Assembly: GCA_934792465.1 (NCBI GenBank)
Contig: CAKVOK010000020.1
Span: forward strand, 1-49,920
Reading direction: 5' to 3'
Length of the DNA: 49,920 bases
DNA from: an uncultured Clostridia bacterium
GTDB lineage: Bacteria > Bacillota > Clostridia > RUG12999
This document shows, one piece after another, positions 15,630-25,171 of the stretch (the first letter of the stretch is position 1; the number at the start of each line of letters is the position of its first letter). The translations under genes were made by a program, and so were the position numbers. Below the pieces are notes generated by a model. It made no database searches, was not told the origin of the DNA, and saw nothing but the letters and a program-made list of their open reading frames with translations.

Positions 15630-18206
15630 TCACATATTTGGAATTTCAAAACAATGAAATCCTGTTTTTAGCACCATGTTATTAAACCTTATATTTATCC
15701 CAAAAGGAACGGATAATGTTACAGTCTTTTTGCCATACTTATTTTCAGCTTTGCAATAAATTGCTCCTTTGACTATCGGGACTTTCACCTCATAATAATT
15801 AACTCCGTTAGGTATAAACGGTTTTATCTCATAGCATTCATTTGGAGTGACAACGCTAAGCCCCAAAAGTCCTTCATATAAGCAGCTGACCGCAGCTCCG
15901 TACATAGGATGGTTATGCGAATTCATTCCGCAATTTTGCTTCAACTCAAACCTTTCCCAAACGGTTGTTGCGCCGTTTGCAATCATATATCCCCATGACG
16001 GATATTCTGTTCGCTTTAAAAGCTTCCATGCAGTATTACCATACCCGTATTTACAAAGCATATTCATAAGCATTGGGGTTGTAATATTTGCGGTCTGCAA
16101 TCTATCCCCCGCACTTTCCACTGCCATGTTCATAAGTTTTGCCGCATCTTGTTCATCACATTGCGGTAAAAGTCCGACATACAAAGCCAAGGCTTGACAA
16201 GCTTGAGATGCGTTATGCACAACTCCGTTTCCGTGATACCATTTTTTCAAAAAAGCATTTTTTACAATTTCCGCTTCACATCTAAATGCTTTGATATCTT
16301 CAAGCTTTCCTATAAGCTGTGCAAATTCTTGCAAAATTTTATAGTTGTAATAGTGCAATGCGGTTGAAATCATCTCGCCCGGTACATATATTGAATTAGA
16401 CGCATCGGTGTCATATTCCTCAAGCTTTTTCGTATTTGAATTTCCTATTGTATCCACATTATAACAACAATCCGCGGGGCCTGCCCAATCTCCATAATAA
16501 GAATAGTCAACTATACCGTCGCATCTTCTTGATTTTAAATAGTTATTCCATTCTGCAAAATTGTTGTAGTATTTTTTAATTAATGAGTTTTCGCCTGTTA
16601 TCAAATAGTGTTCTCTTGCCGCAATGAGAAAAGAAGAACATACCGGGTCCGCAGGTCTTTCTCCGTAAACAAACGGGGCTGTACAGGTTATTCGACCTTC
16701 TTTGTCCTGTTCATTTACTATATCTCCGACTATTTTCTCGAATAATCTAATTGGCATAAAATTATACTTCAGTGCTGAGAATCTAACAGTTGCATCATTT
16801 AGCCACCCCATGCGCTCATCCCTTTGCGGACAATCAGTTGCTATAGAATGCAGGTTGGCTCTTTCTGTCCTGATAACGCAATTGTAAAACTCACTCACCG
16901 TCATGTCAGAACATTTAAAATAATTATCGGTATCAATATCTGTGTAAAAGCTTATCGCCTCAAGCTCTACCCTGCCATTGAAATCACCTTTAATCTCTAA
17001 CTGTGCATATCTGAAGCCGTGATATGTGAACTCGGGAGTGTAACATATTTTACGTTCACCATTCTTTGCGATATATATATCCTCGGCTTTTGCACCTCGC
17101 AGCGGTTCTGAAAACAGCTCTCCATTATCCTTTGTAAGTTCGGCGTGCTTAATCTTAAATGTTACCGTTCCATTACATAATCCATCCGCATATATTTTAA
17201 CAACACCTGCAATATTTTCACCAAAATCAAAAATGTGTTTTCCATTGACATAGTATTCCGACACAGGTTTAATATGTCTTTTGATTTTTATAGGCTCTAT
17301 CAATTGCGGTCTTAAACTTAATGTATTAAAATCCGATTTTTTCACAGGCTTATTATCATATTTATCAAAATCGGTATTCCAATCAATTTTTTCCTTATAT
17401 TCATCATAGGTTTCCCCACCAAATAAATGACTGTATGTAATTGCACCGTTCATACATCTCCATGTTGTATCCGTGGCTATTATTTTTTTCTCACCATTCT
17501 TGAAATACAAAACGAGCTGTGCATTTAATGCCATATCACCCATAAATTCAATCCCTCTTTTTTCGGAGAGATTATCCAAATACTGCCCGTAGTTCTTTCT
17601 CCAACCATTTCCTACGGCTATACCTATAATATTTCTTCCTATCCGCAATCTTCGTATATCAACAATATCCGTTACATATTCACATTCCTTGGCATAGTTT
17701 GTAAAAGCCGGCTGCAATCTGTATTTACTTACAGCCTCACCGTTTATATATGCCTTGCTCAACCCTATGCCGCAGCTGTGCAATGCCGCTCTATATGGTA
17801 TTTCGTCAAGTTCAAAATCCGAAACAAAATATTGCGCCTCATTTTCTTTTTCTAATGATGATTTTATCCATTCACCTTTCCATTCTTCAAAGCATATTGT
17901 TTTAAAATATCCTTTTTCTGTTCGGCTTATGTTTCCAAAATTATCCGTCAGTTTCAAAGTCCATTCAAACATTGCACCCGACTTTAACGGTTTCCCCTCA
18001 TATTTGGCTTTCTGTTGCTTTGATATTACATTTCCGCTATCCCACACACATTCTTCGCATGACGAAACAATGATATGAAAAGCAGTCTGATATGCGTTTT
18101 TCTCAGAGTTTATCGCACCCCAGGAAAATATAATATTATTATCTTCCACAATTGCATAGTCGGATTTCATATAATTTGTTCTTAATTCAATAGGATAAAA
18201 CTCCAT
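15630..18206 (-). CDS. GH78 alpha-L-rhamnosidase, cytoplasmic (copy 1)
   Basis: The 858-residue enzyme removes terminal alpha-L-rhamnose from oligosaccharides. Its domain order is typical: N-terminal Ig-like domain (about 1-110), Bac_rhamnosid_N (about 115-300), a beta domain, the (alpha/alpha)6 catalytic domain (about 430-770) and a C-terminal beta domain. The catalytic signature TDCPQRDERMGWLNDA (about 453-468) carries the conserved Asp, Glu and Asp. A second acid lies in TTVWERFEL (about 749). No signal peptide is present, so it acts on imported oligosaccharides. It is related to but clearly different from the GH78 at 47231. Its leader is a decayed IS3 fragment, so its original promoter seems lost. 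Confidence 0.93.
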   Translation of the reverse strand: MEFYPIELRTNYMKSDYAIVEDNNIIFSWGAINSEKNAYQTAFHIIVSSCEECVWDSGNVISKQQKAKYEGKPLKSGAMFEWTLKLTDNFGNISRTEKGYFKTICFEEWKGEWIKSSLEKENEAQYFVSDFELDEIPYRAALHSCGIGLSKAYINGEAVSKYRLQPAFTNYAKECEYVTDIVDIRRLRIGRNIIGIAVGNGWRKNYGQYLDNLSEKRGIEFMGDMALNAQLVLYFKNGEKKIIATDTTWRCMNGAITYSHLFGGETYDEYKEKIDWNTDFDKYDNKPVKKSDFNTLSLRPQLIEPIKIKRHIKPVSEYYVNGKHIFDFGENIAGVVKIYADGLCNGTVTFKIKHAELTKDNGELFSEPLRGAKAEDIYIAKNGERKICYTPEFTYHGFRYAQLEIKGDFNGRVELEAISFYTDIDTDNYFKCSDMTVSEFYNCVIRTERANLHSIATDCPQRDERMGWLNDATVRFSALKYNFMPIRLFEKIVGDIVNEQDKEGRITCTAPFVYGERPADPVCSSFLIAAREHYLITGENSLIKKYYNNFAEWNNYLKSRRCDGIVDYSYYGDWAGPADCCYNVDTIGNSNTKKLEEYDTDASNSIYVPGEMISTALHYYNYKILQEFAQLIGKLEDIKAFRCEAEIVKNAFLKKWYHGNGVVHNASQACQALALYVGLLPQCDEQDAAKLMNMAVESAGDRLQTANITTPMLMNMLCKYGYGNTAWKLLKRTEYPSWGYMIANGATTVWERFELKQNCGMNSHNHPMYGAAVSCLYEGLLGLSVVTPNECYEIKPFIPNGVNYYEVKVPIVKGAIYCKAENKYGKKTVTLSVPFGINIRFNNMVLKTGFHCFEIPNM

Positions 18207-18402
18207 GTTCGTTCCTTTCCGTATCAGTTACCGTATAGTACATCAACATGTCTAATTGCAGTGCAGTCTTCTTGACTCCGATTTCATCGGACAGCTTTAA
18301 TGTTTCTTCCTTAAATTATTTGCTGTACTTTGACACTTTAAACATTTTTATTATATCAGATTTTAAGTGTTTATCTTTTCTATTTATATTGCAGCACTAC
18401 AT
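18207..18402 (-). mobile_element. Decayed 5' end of an IS3-type element (orfA fragment)
   Basis: Read on the minus strand this matches the element entering at the right edge: AATATAAATAGA, then AAAATCTGATATAATAAA, then GTCAAAGTACAGCAA (49889-49920 region). It decodes as (V)SKYSK-stop-FKEETLKLSDEIGVKKTALQLD followed by YYTVTDT, recognisable as the N-terminal helix-turn-helix of an IS3-family OrfA with an internal stop. The fragment ends at the ribosome site of GH78. Bases 18403-18458 show nothing further. Confidence 0.75.
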
Positions 18403-18458
18403 TTTTTACACTTAATTATTGATACAATTTTGCAGATTTATTTTTTTACATGGGCATT

Positions 18459-19115
18459 CTATATTAAATTTACTTCGAAAAATTTCTTAAGCATTTTTGC
18501 AATTCTTTCATGTCCCAAATCATTTGGATGCAACCCATCGGCAAAGTACAATTTATTTTGCTGTTCAATATTTGGCTGCATACCGCTTTGAGAAAACAAA
18601 TCGAGTACCGGAAGGGAATATTTTTGTGCCTTTTTCTTTAATGCATCAACGTACTCTGCAAGTATTTTTCTTTTAAGCCCTATTTCATTTATCGTATCCT
18701 CCTCGCCTATTCTGTGCAGCGGTGTCATAACCACAATAGGTTTTGAAGGGTATTTATTTACAAGCTCCTTGAAAAGCACATCACATGATCCGCAAAAAGT
18801 AACAGGTTCAACATCTTCTGTTTCCCCAAACGGTGCATCGCCGTGTCCGAAATCGTTTGTTCCTCCGAATACAACAACTGCGTCAACATTCTCTTCCATT
18901 TCGGGAACTCTTATCATAAAGTTCTTATCGTGCAGTTGTCCCCAAAGAGGTGTATGCTGAGGTGCAATGCTTGTTCCGCCTATCCCATAATTGATAGTCT
19001 TTGACTGAGTAATTTCAGAAAAAACGTTCACGAAACGATTTTCCTGTTTTGAAGCACCCGTTCCTTGCGTGATACTGTCACCTAAAACAGCAACGGTTTT
19101 ATTTTTTAATTCCAT
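18459..19115 (-). CDS. SGNH/GDSL hydrolase (copy 1)
   Basis: The 218-residue protein has all four SGNH blocks: GDSITQG (Ser14), the Gly block NYGIGGTS, FGGTNDFG with the block III Asn, and DGLHPNDLGH with the catalytic Asp and His. The start MELKNK at 19115 is chosen because the upstream ATG overlaps the ribosome site GAGGAGGAG. There is no signal peptide, so it is a cytoplasmic esterase. By context it may deacetylate imported oligosaccharides. It stands alone between GH78 and the divergent secreted protein gene. Confidence 0.88.
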   Translation of the reverse strand: MELKNKTVAVLGDSITQGTGASKQENRFVNVFSEITQSKTINYGIGGTSIAPQHTPLWGQLHDKNFMIRVPEMEENVDAVVVFGGTNDFGHGDAPFGETEDVEPVTFCGSCDVLFKELVNKYPSKPIVVMTPLHRIGEEDTINEIGLKRKILAEYVDALKKKAQKYSLPVLDLFSQSGMQPNIEQQNKLYFADGLHPNDLGHERIAKMLKKFFEVNLI

Positions 19116-19143
19116 AATTCTCCTCCTCAAATATTATGAAACC

Positions 19144-19171
19144 ATTATAACACATTTTCGCTCAAATTCAA
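19144..19171 (-). promoter_or_regulatory. Promoter of the SGNH hydrolase gene
   Basis: Minus-strand TTGAAT (19171-19166), 16 bases, TATAAT (19149-19144). The -35 sits in CTTGAATTTGAG, a 12-mer also present at the -35 of the operon promoter at 41070-41098. Confidence 0.55.
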
Positions 19172-19265
19172 GCTTTTTTGAATTTATAGTCTCTTATTTG
19201 CAAAAAATGATAACAGCGTAAAAATTTGATACTTCGGCATTTTTAATAATTGACACCTATCCAAA

Positions 19266-19304
19266 AACTACCTCTTGAAAAATGTGAATTATATATGCTA
19301 AGAT
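19266..19304 (+). promoter_or_regulatory. Promoter of the secreted binding-protein gene, motif shared with the ABC operon
   Basis: AACTACCTCTTGAAAAATG (19266-19284) contains the -35 TTGAAA (19275-19280). The -10 TAAGAT (19299-19304) follows after 18 bases. The same 19-base motif, with three mismatches, and the same spacing occur before the ABC importer (43834-43872), suggesting common control. Confidence 0.55.
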
Positions 19305-19355
19305 AATAGTATCAACAAAAAGGTGCTAAAGCACAGAAAGGTTAAAGGTGATGAA

Positions 19356-22181
19356 ATGAAAAAGAAGATTTTAAGCTGTTTGCTGGCAATGATAATGCTC
19401 TCGGGATTTGTTGCATTGCCCTCTTTTGCAGAAAGCGAGGTGTTGGGAATTGTTACAACCGAGGTTGGGCCGACCGCAGTGTGGAGAGGCGATTTGCCCG
19501 GTCCATCCACGGATTACTGGTATTATTTCTATAACAACGACCTCAACACTGTTCCGTGGATAGAATATGAAGTTGTTGCGCCGTCTACCGGCTCATACCA
19601 CGTAGATTACGCTGCCGGCGGAACCACAAGCATGAAAATACTTGTCAACGGTTCGGAGGCTTCTCAAAAAACAGGTTCAACGGCCGGAGATGTTTACCAA
19701 ACAACCAGAAAATGGGCAACATGGCAGTCATGTGAAATGCCTGTTCCTCTATATGAAGGTAAAAACACCATAAGAGTAGAATTAATCCCGGGCAACTATT
19801 TAAATAAATATTGGCACGCCGGATTTGCAGCCGCCAAATTCACAAAAATCAGTGATACACCGGTTTTGGGTACAACGACAAAAGCAATGGCGGGAGCAAC
19901 ATCAAACTATTCAAAAATTTCTTTCCCGAGCGACCCATGGATTTGGTTAAATATTTCCGATTTCGAGGATTCTTTGAACATCAAGTTCAATGTTGATTTT
20001 CCAAAAACAGGTTACTATAAAGCAAGAGTAGGTGCCAAAGCAAACTCTGTCGCAACCATTTCGGTCGGAGACCAAACCGCAACAATGAACAATATGATAA
20101 AACTCGATACTTATTGTTTGTCGGGTTCATTAGGTACAAAAGCACCATGGTTTGAATCGGAAGATGTTTTGTATATTGAAAAAGGCATACATGAGGTTAC
20201 ATATCAAATGAACCCCGATGCTAAAATCAATGAGCAATATCAAATAAAAGTTGCAGGTTTTCAATTTGCTAATGTTGACGATATGACGCAATCACAAAGC
20301 GGAAACTTTAAAATCAATCCTGTATATCCGTCACGAGTTAATGCATCAAGCGGAGAAATTACCGTATCGAACAACAATATTTATATTCCTGCCGATAAAT
20401 CCACCGAATATGATGTATACGTAACAGAAGACGCATCATACTATGTAAACTACAACGGCACAGATGCTACCTACACTCAAATAACCGTAAATGGGGAAAC
20501 GGTAAATTTCAGAACCGGCAGAACGAAAAACGCAGACGGAAGCTGTACATTCCGTGATGAAGTTCAGCTTAAAGAGGGGAAAAATACCGTAAAGCTCTCA
20601 ACAGTCGGAGCGCACTCCGCAAAGCTTTCCGAACTTTCATTTACAAAGCTTCCGAAAAAGCAGTACACAATTTCCATGAATTCCTCAAACGGAGGAAGAC
20701 AGTTCACGCAAGCATACAAGAGCGACTTGGGCGTTGACCCGTGGCTTTGGATAAACGACAAAGTTGAGGATTATCCGATTGACAATCCTCCTTACGTTAC
20801 GTTTCCCATTACAGTTCCGAAAGATGGCTACTATTTCCCGATGGTTGCCATATCAGGCTTAAACAATGTAAAATTGAGCATTAACGGAAAGGATTTTGCA
20901 ATAAACGATAACTGCACAATATCGAGCGAACCGTACGTCGTAGGTGCTACCGACGCCGCCGCTTGCACATGGCTTGAGTCAAATGACGGCATTTCTTTGC
21001 AAGCCGGCATATATGATATAACATTGAGTCTTTACAATGTGAAAAGCGACAGTTGGAACACATCTATCGGCGCCGTAAGATTGGTTGAAGGTGAGCAGCC
21101 CGTTATAAACAATGATAGTTTTGCAATTGATATCACTTCTCCGAATAAGAATAACGGCGCAATAATATCCGATAATTCAGTTGTTCTTGCCCCGAATCAA
21201 TCAGTCGATTATAATGTATACATAGCAGAAGATGCTTCATACTACGTAAACTTTACACGTGCAAATGCAGAGGAAAACAAAAGCTTCTATATTGCTGTAA
21301 CCGCCAACGGAGAAACAATAAACAGAAGAACGGGCAGAATTCAAAACGCAGACGGAAGCTACACATTTTGCGATGAAATTCAACTCAAAGCAGGTAAAAA
21401 CACAATTAATGTTGCCACTATGGGTAATAATTCCGGTATCTTATCAAGCTTATCATTCACAAAACTTGGTGCAAAGCAGTACACAATACCTATGAACAGT
21501 GCGCAAGGCGGCAGAAAATTCAAGCAGGCTTATAAAGCTGATTTGGGGGTTGATCCATGGCTTTGGATAAATGATTCGGTTGCGGATTACCCGGACGGAA
21601 ACACATCCCCGTATTTTACTGTAGAGCTTACAATTCCCGAGAGCGGAAATTATTATCCCGCAATTGCCGCAAAAGGCGATGACGGCATGGTTATGAATAT
21701 TTCGGATTACACAATCTCATTTGAAGACAGCACAGTATTACCCGACATATTCCAATCAAGCGGCAATGCCGACGCAACAGCAAATTTAATTAGATCTAAC
21801 GATTATATCTACTTGGAAAAGGGAACATATGATGTAAAAATACTTCTTAAAAATCCCGCAAATAAAAACTGGAACACATTTATCGGTGCAATAAGATTTA
21901 TTGAGTACACACCTTATGAGCTTGCGATAACAGGCACATCGATTGACGAAAACGGAGTTGTAACTGTAGACTATATCTCGCCTGAGGACACAGACTTTTA
22001 TATTATAGCTGCAAGCTATACGGATAATAAGCTAAACAAGGCAGATGTCGCATTTGTACCTGCCGTAAACGCTCCGGGCAGAGTGATACTTAATGTCGGA
22101 ACAGGTCAAAACTGTAAGCTCTTTGTTTGGGAAAGCCTCAGCAATGCCACACCGCTTATTCCTGAAACGGATTTAAGATAA
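19356..22181 (+). CDS. Secreted multi-module carbohydrate-binding protein (no catalytic domain)
   Basis: The start MKKKILSCLL at 19356 has AGGTGATG upstream, and the first residues form a signal peptide ending near PSFA. The mature protein (about 910 residues) is entirely beta-rich modules. It begins with a C/D pair (about 40-320: KILVNGSEASQKTGS, then DPWIWLN and DTYCLSGSLG). Two A/B pairs follow, with A-module cores at about 385 and 655 (NFRTGR, NRRTGR...NADGSYTF...KAGKNTI) and B-module cores GVDPWLWIND. The C-terminal domain of about 90 residues ends in LFVWESLSNATPL. The modules resemble CBM6/CBM35-type beta-sandwiches with a YYVNF core. The same modules recur in the proteins at 30101 and 34720. 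No SLH domain, transmembrane anchor or catalytic acid pair was found. Confidence 0.8.
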   Translation: MKKKILSCLLAMIMLSGFVALPSFAESEVLGIVTTEVGPTAVWRGDLPGPSTDYWYYFYNNDLNTVPWIEYEVVAPSTGSYHVDYAAGGTTSMKILVNGSEASQKTGSTAGDVYQTTRKWATWQSCEMPVPLYEGKNTIRVELIPGNYLNKYWHAGFAAAKFTKISDTPVLGTTTKAMAGATSNYSKISFPSDPWIWLNISDFEDSLNIKFNVDFPKTGYYKARVGAKANSVATISVGDQTATMNNMIKLDTYCLSGSLGTKAPWFESEDVLYIEKGIHEVTYQMNPDAKINEQYQIKVAGFQFANVDDMTQSQSGNFKINPVYPSRVNASSGEITVSNNNIYIPADKSTEYDVYVTEDASYYVNYNGTDATYTQITVNGETVNFRTGRTKNADGSCTFRDEVQLKEGKNTVKLSTVGAHSAKLSELSFTKLPKKQYTISMNSSNGGRQFTQAYKSDLGVDPWLWINDKVEDYPIDNPPYVTFPITVPKDGYYFPMVAISGLNNVKLSINGKDFAINDNCTISSEPYVVGATDAAACTWLESNDGISLQAGIYDITLSLYNVKSDSWNTSIGAVRLVEGEQPVINNDSFAIDITSPNKNNGAIISDNSVVLAPNQSVDYNVYIAEDASYYVNFTRANAEENKSFYIAVTANGETINRRTGRIQNADGSYTFCDEIQLKAGKNTINVATMGNNSGILSSLSFTKLGAKQYTIPMNSAQGGRKFKQAYKADLGVDPWLWINDSVADYPDGNTSPYFTVELTIPESGNYYPAIAAKGDDGMVMNISDYTISFEDSTVLPDIFQSSGNADATANLIRSNDYIYLEKGTYDVKILLKNPANKNWNTFIGAIRFIEYTPYELAITGTSIDENGVVTVDYISPEDTDFYIIAASYTDNKLNKADVAFVPAVNAPGRVILNVGTGQNCKLFVWESLSNATPLIPETDLR

Positions 22182-22226
22182 TATAAAAAAATCTTTATCA
22201 AAAGTTTGTAAATTCACACAGAAACA

Positions 22227-22317
22227 CCGAGAAATCGAGCAGAGGTTCTTCGCCTCTCTCGCATACAGTACATACTGTTTGTCATACGTCCATTTAATTC
22301 AAATCTCGGTATGTACT
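22227..22317 (+). other. Structured 3' region with potentially crossing stems
   Basis: Between the stop at 22181 and the terminators, CCGAGA (22227-22232) can pair with TCTCGG (22304-22309). AGAGG/CCTCT forms a hairpin near 22241-22257. AGTACATAC (22267-22275), inside the first stem, is complementary to GTATGTACT (22309-22317), outside it. The two long pairings cross, so they are a pseudoknot or alternatives. Confidence 0.35.
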
Positions 22318-22321
22318 TTTG

Positions 22322-22358
22322 GAAAGAGGTCCGCTTAAAACAGCAGGCCTCTTTTCTT
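22322..22358. terminator. Terminator hairpin after the secreted protein gene
   Basis: AAAGAGGTCCGCT pairs with AGCAGGCCTCTTT (with one bulge) and is followed by TTCTTT. Confidence 0.65.
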
Positions 22359-22370
22359 TAACTTTTCGAA

Positions 22371-22431
22371 ACACAAAAAGGACCTCTCATCGAGATCCCT
22401 TTTGTGTTTTTAGGACTTTTAACAGTCCGTT
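22371..22431. terminator. Bidirectional terminators between convergent operons
   Basis: ACACAAAAAGG pairs with CCTTTTGTGT, giving T runs on both strands. GGACT/AGTCC (22413-22428) with a following GTTTTT lies directly at the end of the minus-strand operon. Together they insulate the two converging units. Confidence 0.65.
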
Positions 22432-22432
22432 T

Positions 22433-25147
22433 TTAATTGTTTTCATCAGATCTTATAAGAATTAACGTCTGTCCGTTTGTGCTTTCAACTCCGGCAACTA
22501 CCGTATCATACTTATCAAAATATCTTTCCCTGGATTTAATATCGTATATTGTACCCATTGATATTTGAGATTTCTTTTTGTTTACATCATATATATAGAT
22601 AAAGAATGTATCCACACAATTGTAAAAGCTGTAAGGAAATTCAGAGTCGCTTGACGTATTTCTCTTTATAACAATATTGGGATACTGCACACGCTCAACC
22701 CAACCGAATTCAAATTTCTCTTCTGCATTATAGCTTGTTGAAGTTGTCGTGTTTTTATCCGGTCCCAATCTGCTTTCCTTGCATGACGGATCATATATTG
22801 AATAAATAAGTTCAACATTTGTAATCACGTTTGAAAGCAAACGAATTTTTAAAATATCTCCGCTTTGTATTTTATGGCTTCCGATATTAACAAGCGACGG
22901 CTCTTCTAAATTATATTTTACTACCTGACCGTCATACAGCCCTTTAAGTTGATATGTTATCTCATCATTTTCGTCCAGTACAACATTTACCTTGTCAACA
23001 AGCATAAAATGCGAGCCCGCTGCTATTTCTTTTTCATCATCATAAATAACAATGTAATCGGCAATCAAATTATTCGGGTCGGTATTGTAAGCTGCCATAG
23101 TATAAATACCCTTATGAACAAGATTTGTTGTTTTAAGAGTCTTGAAATTATCATATCGTGTATATCCGCTTTCTTCCGGTTCACTCGGAACACGCAGAAA
23201 CACAGTGTTATCATCATAAAAAACAGTCATATTATTTGAATAAAACGCACGGTTTGTTGTTTTACACATTGTTTTTTCTGTTCTTTTTACTCTCTCTAAA
23301 AGCGTATTGTCCTCATTGTAACTCCCGTCCCATTCGGTTATTGGTTTGGAGCTTGCGGTATCAATCATGCTTATCTGTTTTTCACTGTTTATGAAATACC
23401 TTATAACGCTTCCCGAGCTGACCGCCGATTTAACCAATGAATTGTCTGTTTTAATGCCGTCAATTCTCATTTTCTTTGAACACGGATAATCCGCCACTTC
23501 ACCCGATGAATTGACAATGGTAAATTCCTTTGTTTCTCCGTCCTCGGCACATATAACCTTTACAACAAATCCATACTCCCATTTGGAATCCGAATATGTT
23601 ACTCCTCCAACATTTCCATATATGTCAAAATACAAGACTGCGTTTGACTGAAGCTTAAAATCGCTTTTATTGTTTGCGTTTGATGTTGCAATTTTATAAT
23701 CTTTTCCGTTTAAAGATACAAAGCTTTCTTCATAGTTTACGGACGTAATATCCCCGTCGAGAGTATTATCGCATACAGTTATTATAAGTCCTTTTTTATT
23801 GTTATAATATTGAATCATAACAAGCGTATCTTTTGTAATGCTCCTCAGCGATACAGTCTTACCGTCAACGTCTTGAATTAAATACTCGTCAAGATCGCCA
23901 AGCTCAATATTCACTTTTTCACCATTTGATGTTCCGTATATTGTCATGCTACTGTTGTTGATATAATCACACAGCACGTTTTGATAATCCTCGACCATTA
24001 CGGTATCATATTTCTTGTCGCCATCACTGTCAAAAAGTTTAACCTTTCCGTACTGCGGTATCATATAGCTTTTTTCAGATTTATCAATAATCTGATTCCC
24101 TGTTAAATTATCTATAATCGGATTACCGTCCGCATCCGTTTGCGGAACACTGACAGTGTGAAACTCTCCGAGCACCGTATGACCGTTATAATAAATATCC
24201 TTTTTCGGACTCAACTCCGCTCTTTTTCTGCCACTCGGTGTGTCATATATATATTCATTGTCGGAATAGCTTATAATATCTCCGGAGTTGATTTCCATAG
24301 CATCATCGCTAAGCGATACAGCGCACAAAACAATATCGTCTCCAAAGCTCTCCTCCTTATGATAATACTTGACACGCCTTCCAATCATATCAACATTAAT
24401 TTTTGCTTTGTTTGTAAACGGCTTGCCGTCAATTTCGACAATATCGTCAGGTATTTTTTCTCCGCTTGACGATACTCCGCAAGCTCCGGTAATAACACCC
24501 TTATCAATGCTGATATCAAGCACTGTGCTTATAAATTTTCCACCGTTTTTGTATATAGGTCTTCCGCCCTTATATGATTCTAAAATCAAAGTATCTGTTT
24601 GGAGTAAATTGTAAAGTATCAAAAATGCCTCTTTTCTTACAAGCTTTTTATCAAAGCTTAAAGTCAAGTTTTTATTAAGATACGTTTTTGTCGCCGTTTG
24701 CATAACGTTATTAGGATAAGCTCCGTTATTTTCGAGCTGATTGCCATAGCCCGCAACATAAAGCAGCATTTTATAAAATTCTGCCGCCGATACACCGTCA
24801 TTCGGTCTAAACATTGCGTTTTCATCACCCGAAACGATATTTATATCATACAAAAACTCGATCTCACCGGCAGCCCAGTGATTAATATCCACATCTCGGA
24901 AAATTTGCCTTGATGCTCTTATATCACCCTCTGCTCTCGGGTTTTTCAGTCTGTACACTATAGCCGCCGTTTCCGCCCTCGTAAGGACGTTATTAAGCCT
25001 CAAATCATTTGCCTCATCACCCGTAATTATACCAATATCGGAAACAACTCTTATTCTTTCATCAATTGCTTCATCTGCAAAAATTGTGAAAGAAGATATT
25101 GTCGGCAACAACAAGGCAACTATGAGCAAATAAATTATTTTCTTCAT
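22433..25147 (-). CDS. Cell-surface protein with N-terminal SLH domains
   Basis: The 904-residue protein has a signal peptide (MKKIIYLLIVALLLPTISSF, cleaved near IFA). SLH repeats follow at about 28-75 (DIGIITG...LTRAETAAIVYRL) and 80-140 (FRDVDINHWAAGEIEFLYDINIVSG...VSAAEFYKMLL), with a weaker third to about 190. The remaining 700 residues are beta-rich (DITSVNYEESFVSLNGKDYK, EYGFVVKVICAEDGETKEF) with no catalytic motif I recognise. SLH domains bind pyruvylated wall polymers, so this is a wall-bound surface protein. It is the last gene of the ten-gene operon, 24 bp after the other SLH gene. It may display or anchor the binding modules of its neighbours. That is inference. Confidence 0.85.
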   Translation of the reverse strand: MKKIIYLLIVALLLPTISSFTIFADEAIDERIRVVSDIGIITGDEANDLRLNNVLTRAETAAIVYRLKNPRAEGDIRASRQIFRDVDINHWAAGEIEFLYDINIVSGDENAMFRPNDGVSAAEFYKMLLYVAGYGNQLENNGAYPNNVMQTATKTYLNKNLTLSFDKKLVRKEAFLILYNLLQTDTLILESYKGGRPIYKNGGKFISTVLDISIDKGVITGACGVSSSGEKIPDDIVEIDGKPFTNKAKINVDMIGRRVKYYHKEESFGDDIVLCAVSLSDDAMEINSGDIISYSDNEYIYDTPSGRKRAELSPKKDIYYNGHTVLGEFHTVSVPQTDADGNPIIDNLTGNQIIDKSEKSYMIPQYGKVKLFDSDGDKKYDTVMVEDYQNVLCDYINNSSMTIYGTSNGEKVNIELGDLDEYLIQDVDGKTVSLRSITKDTLVMIQYYNNKKGLIITVCDNTLDGDITSVNYEESFVSLNGKDYKIATSNANNKSDFKLQSNAVLYFDIYGNVGGVTYSDSKWEYGFVVKVICAEDGETKEFTIVNSSGEVADYPCSKKMRIDGIKTDNSLVKSAVSSGSVIRYFINSEKQISMIDTASSKPITEWDGSYNEDNTLLERVKRTEKTMCKTTNRAFYSNNMTVFYDDNTVFLRVPSEPEESGYTRYDNFKTLKTTNLVHKGIYTMAAYNTDPNNLIADYIVIYDDEKEIAAGSHFMLVDKVNVVLDENDEITYQLKGLYDGQVVKYNLEEPSLVNIGSHKIQSGDILKIRLLSNVITNVELIYSIYDPSCKESRLGPDKNTTTSTSYNAEEKFEFGWVERVQYPNIVIKRNTSSDSEFPYSFYNCVDTFFIYIYDVNKKKSQISMGTIYDIKSRERYFDKYDTVVAGVESTNGQTLILIRSDENN

Positions 25148-25171
25148 ATTATGTTCCTTTCTCTGTATATG

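Noticed and set aside
19251..19256. TTGACA as the -35 of the secreted-protein promoter
   Set aside because: No -10-like sequence lies 16-18 bases downstream. The TTGAAA at 19275 with TAAGAT fits better and its motif recurs at 43834.
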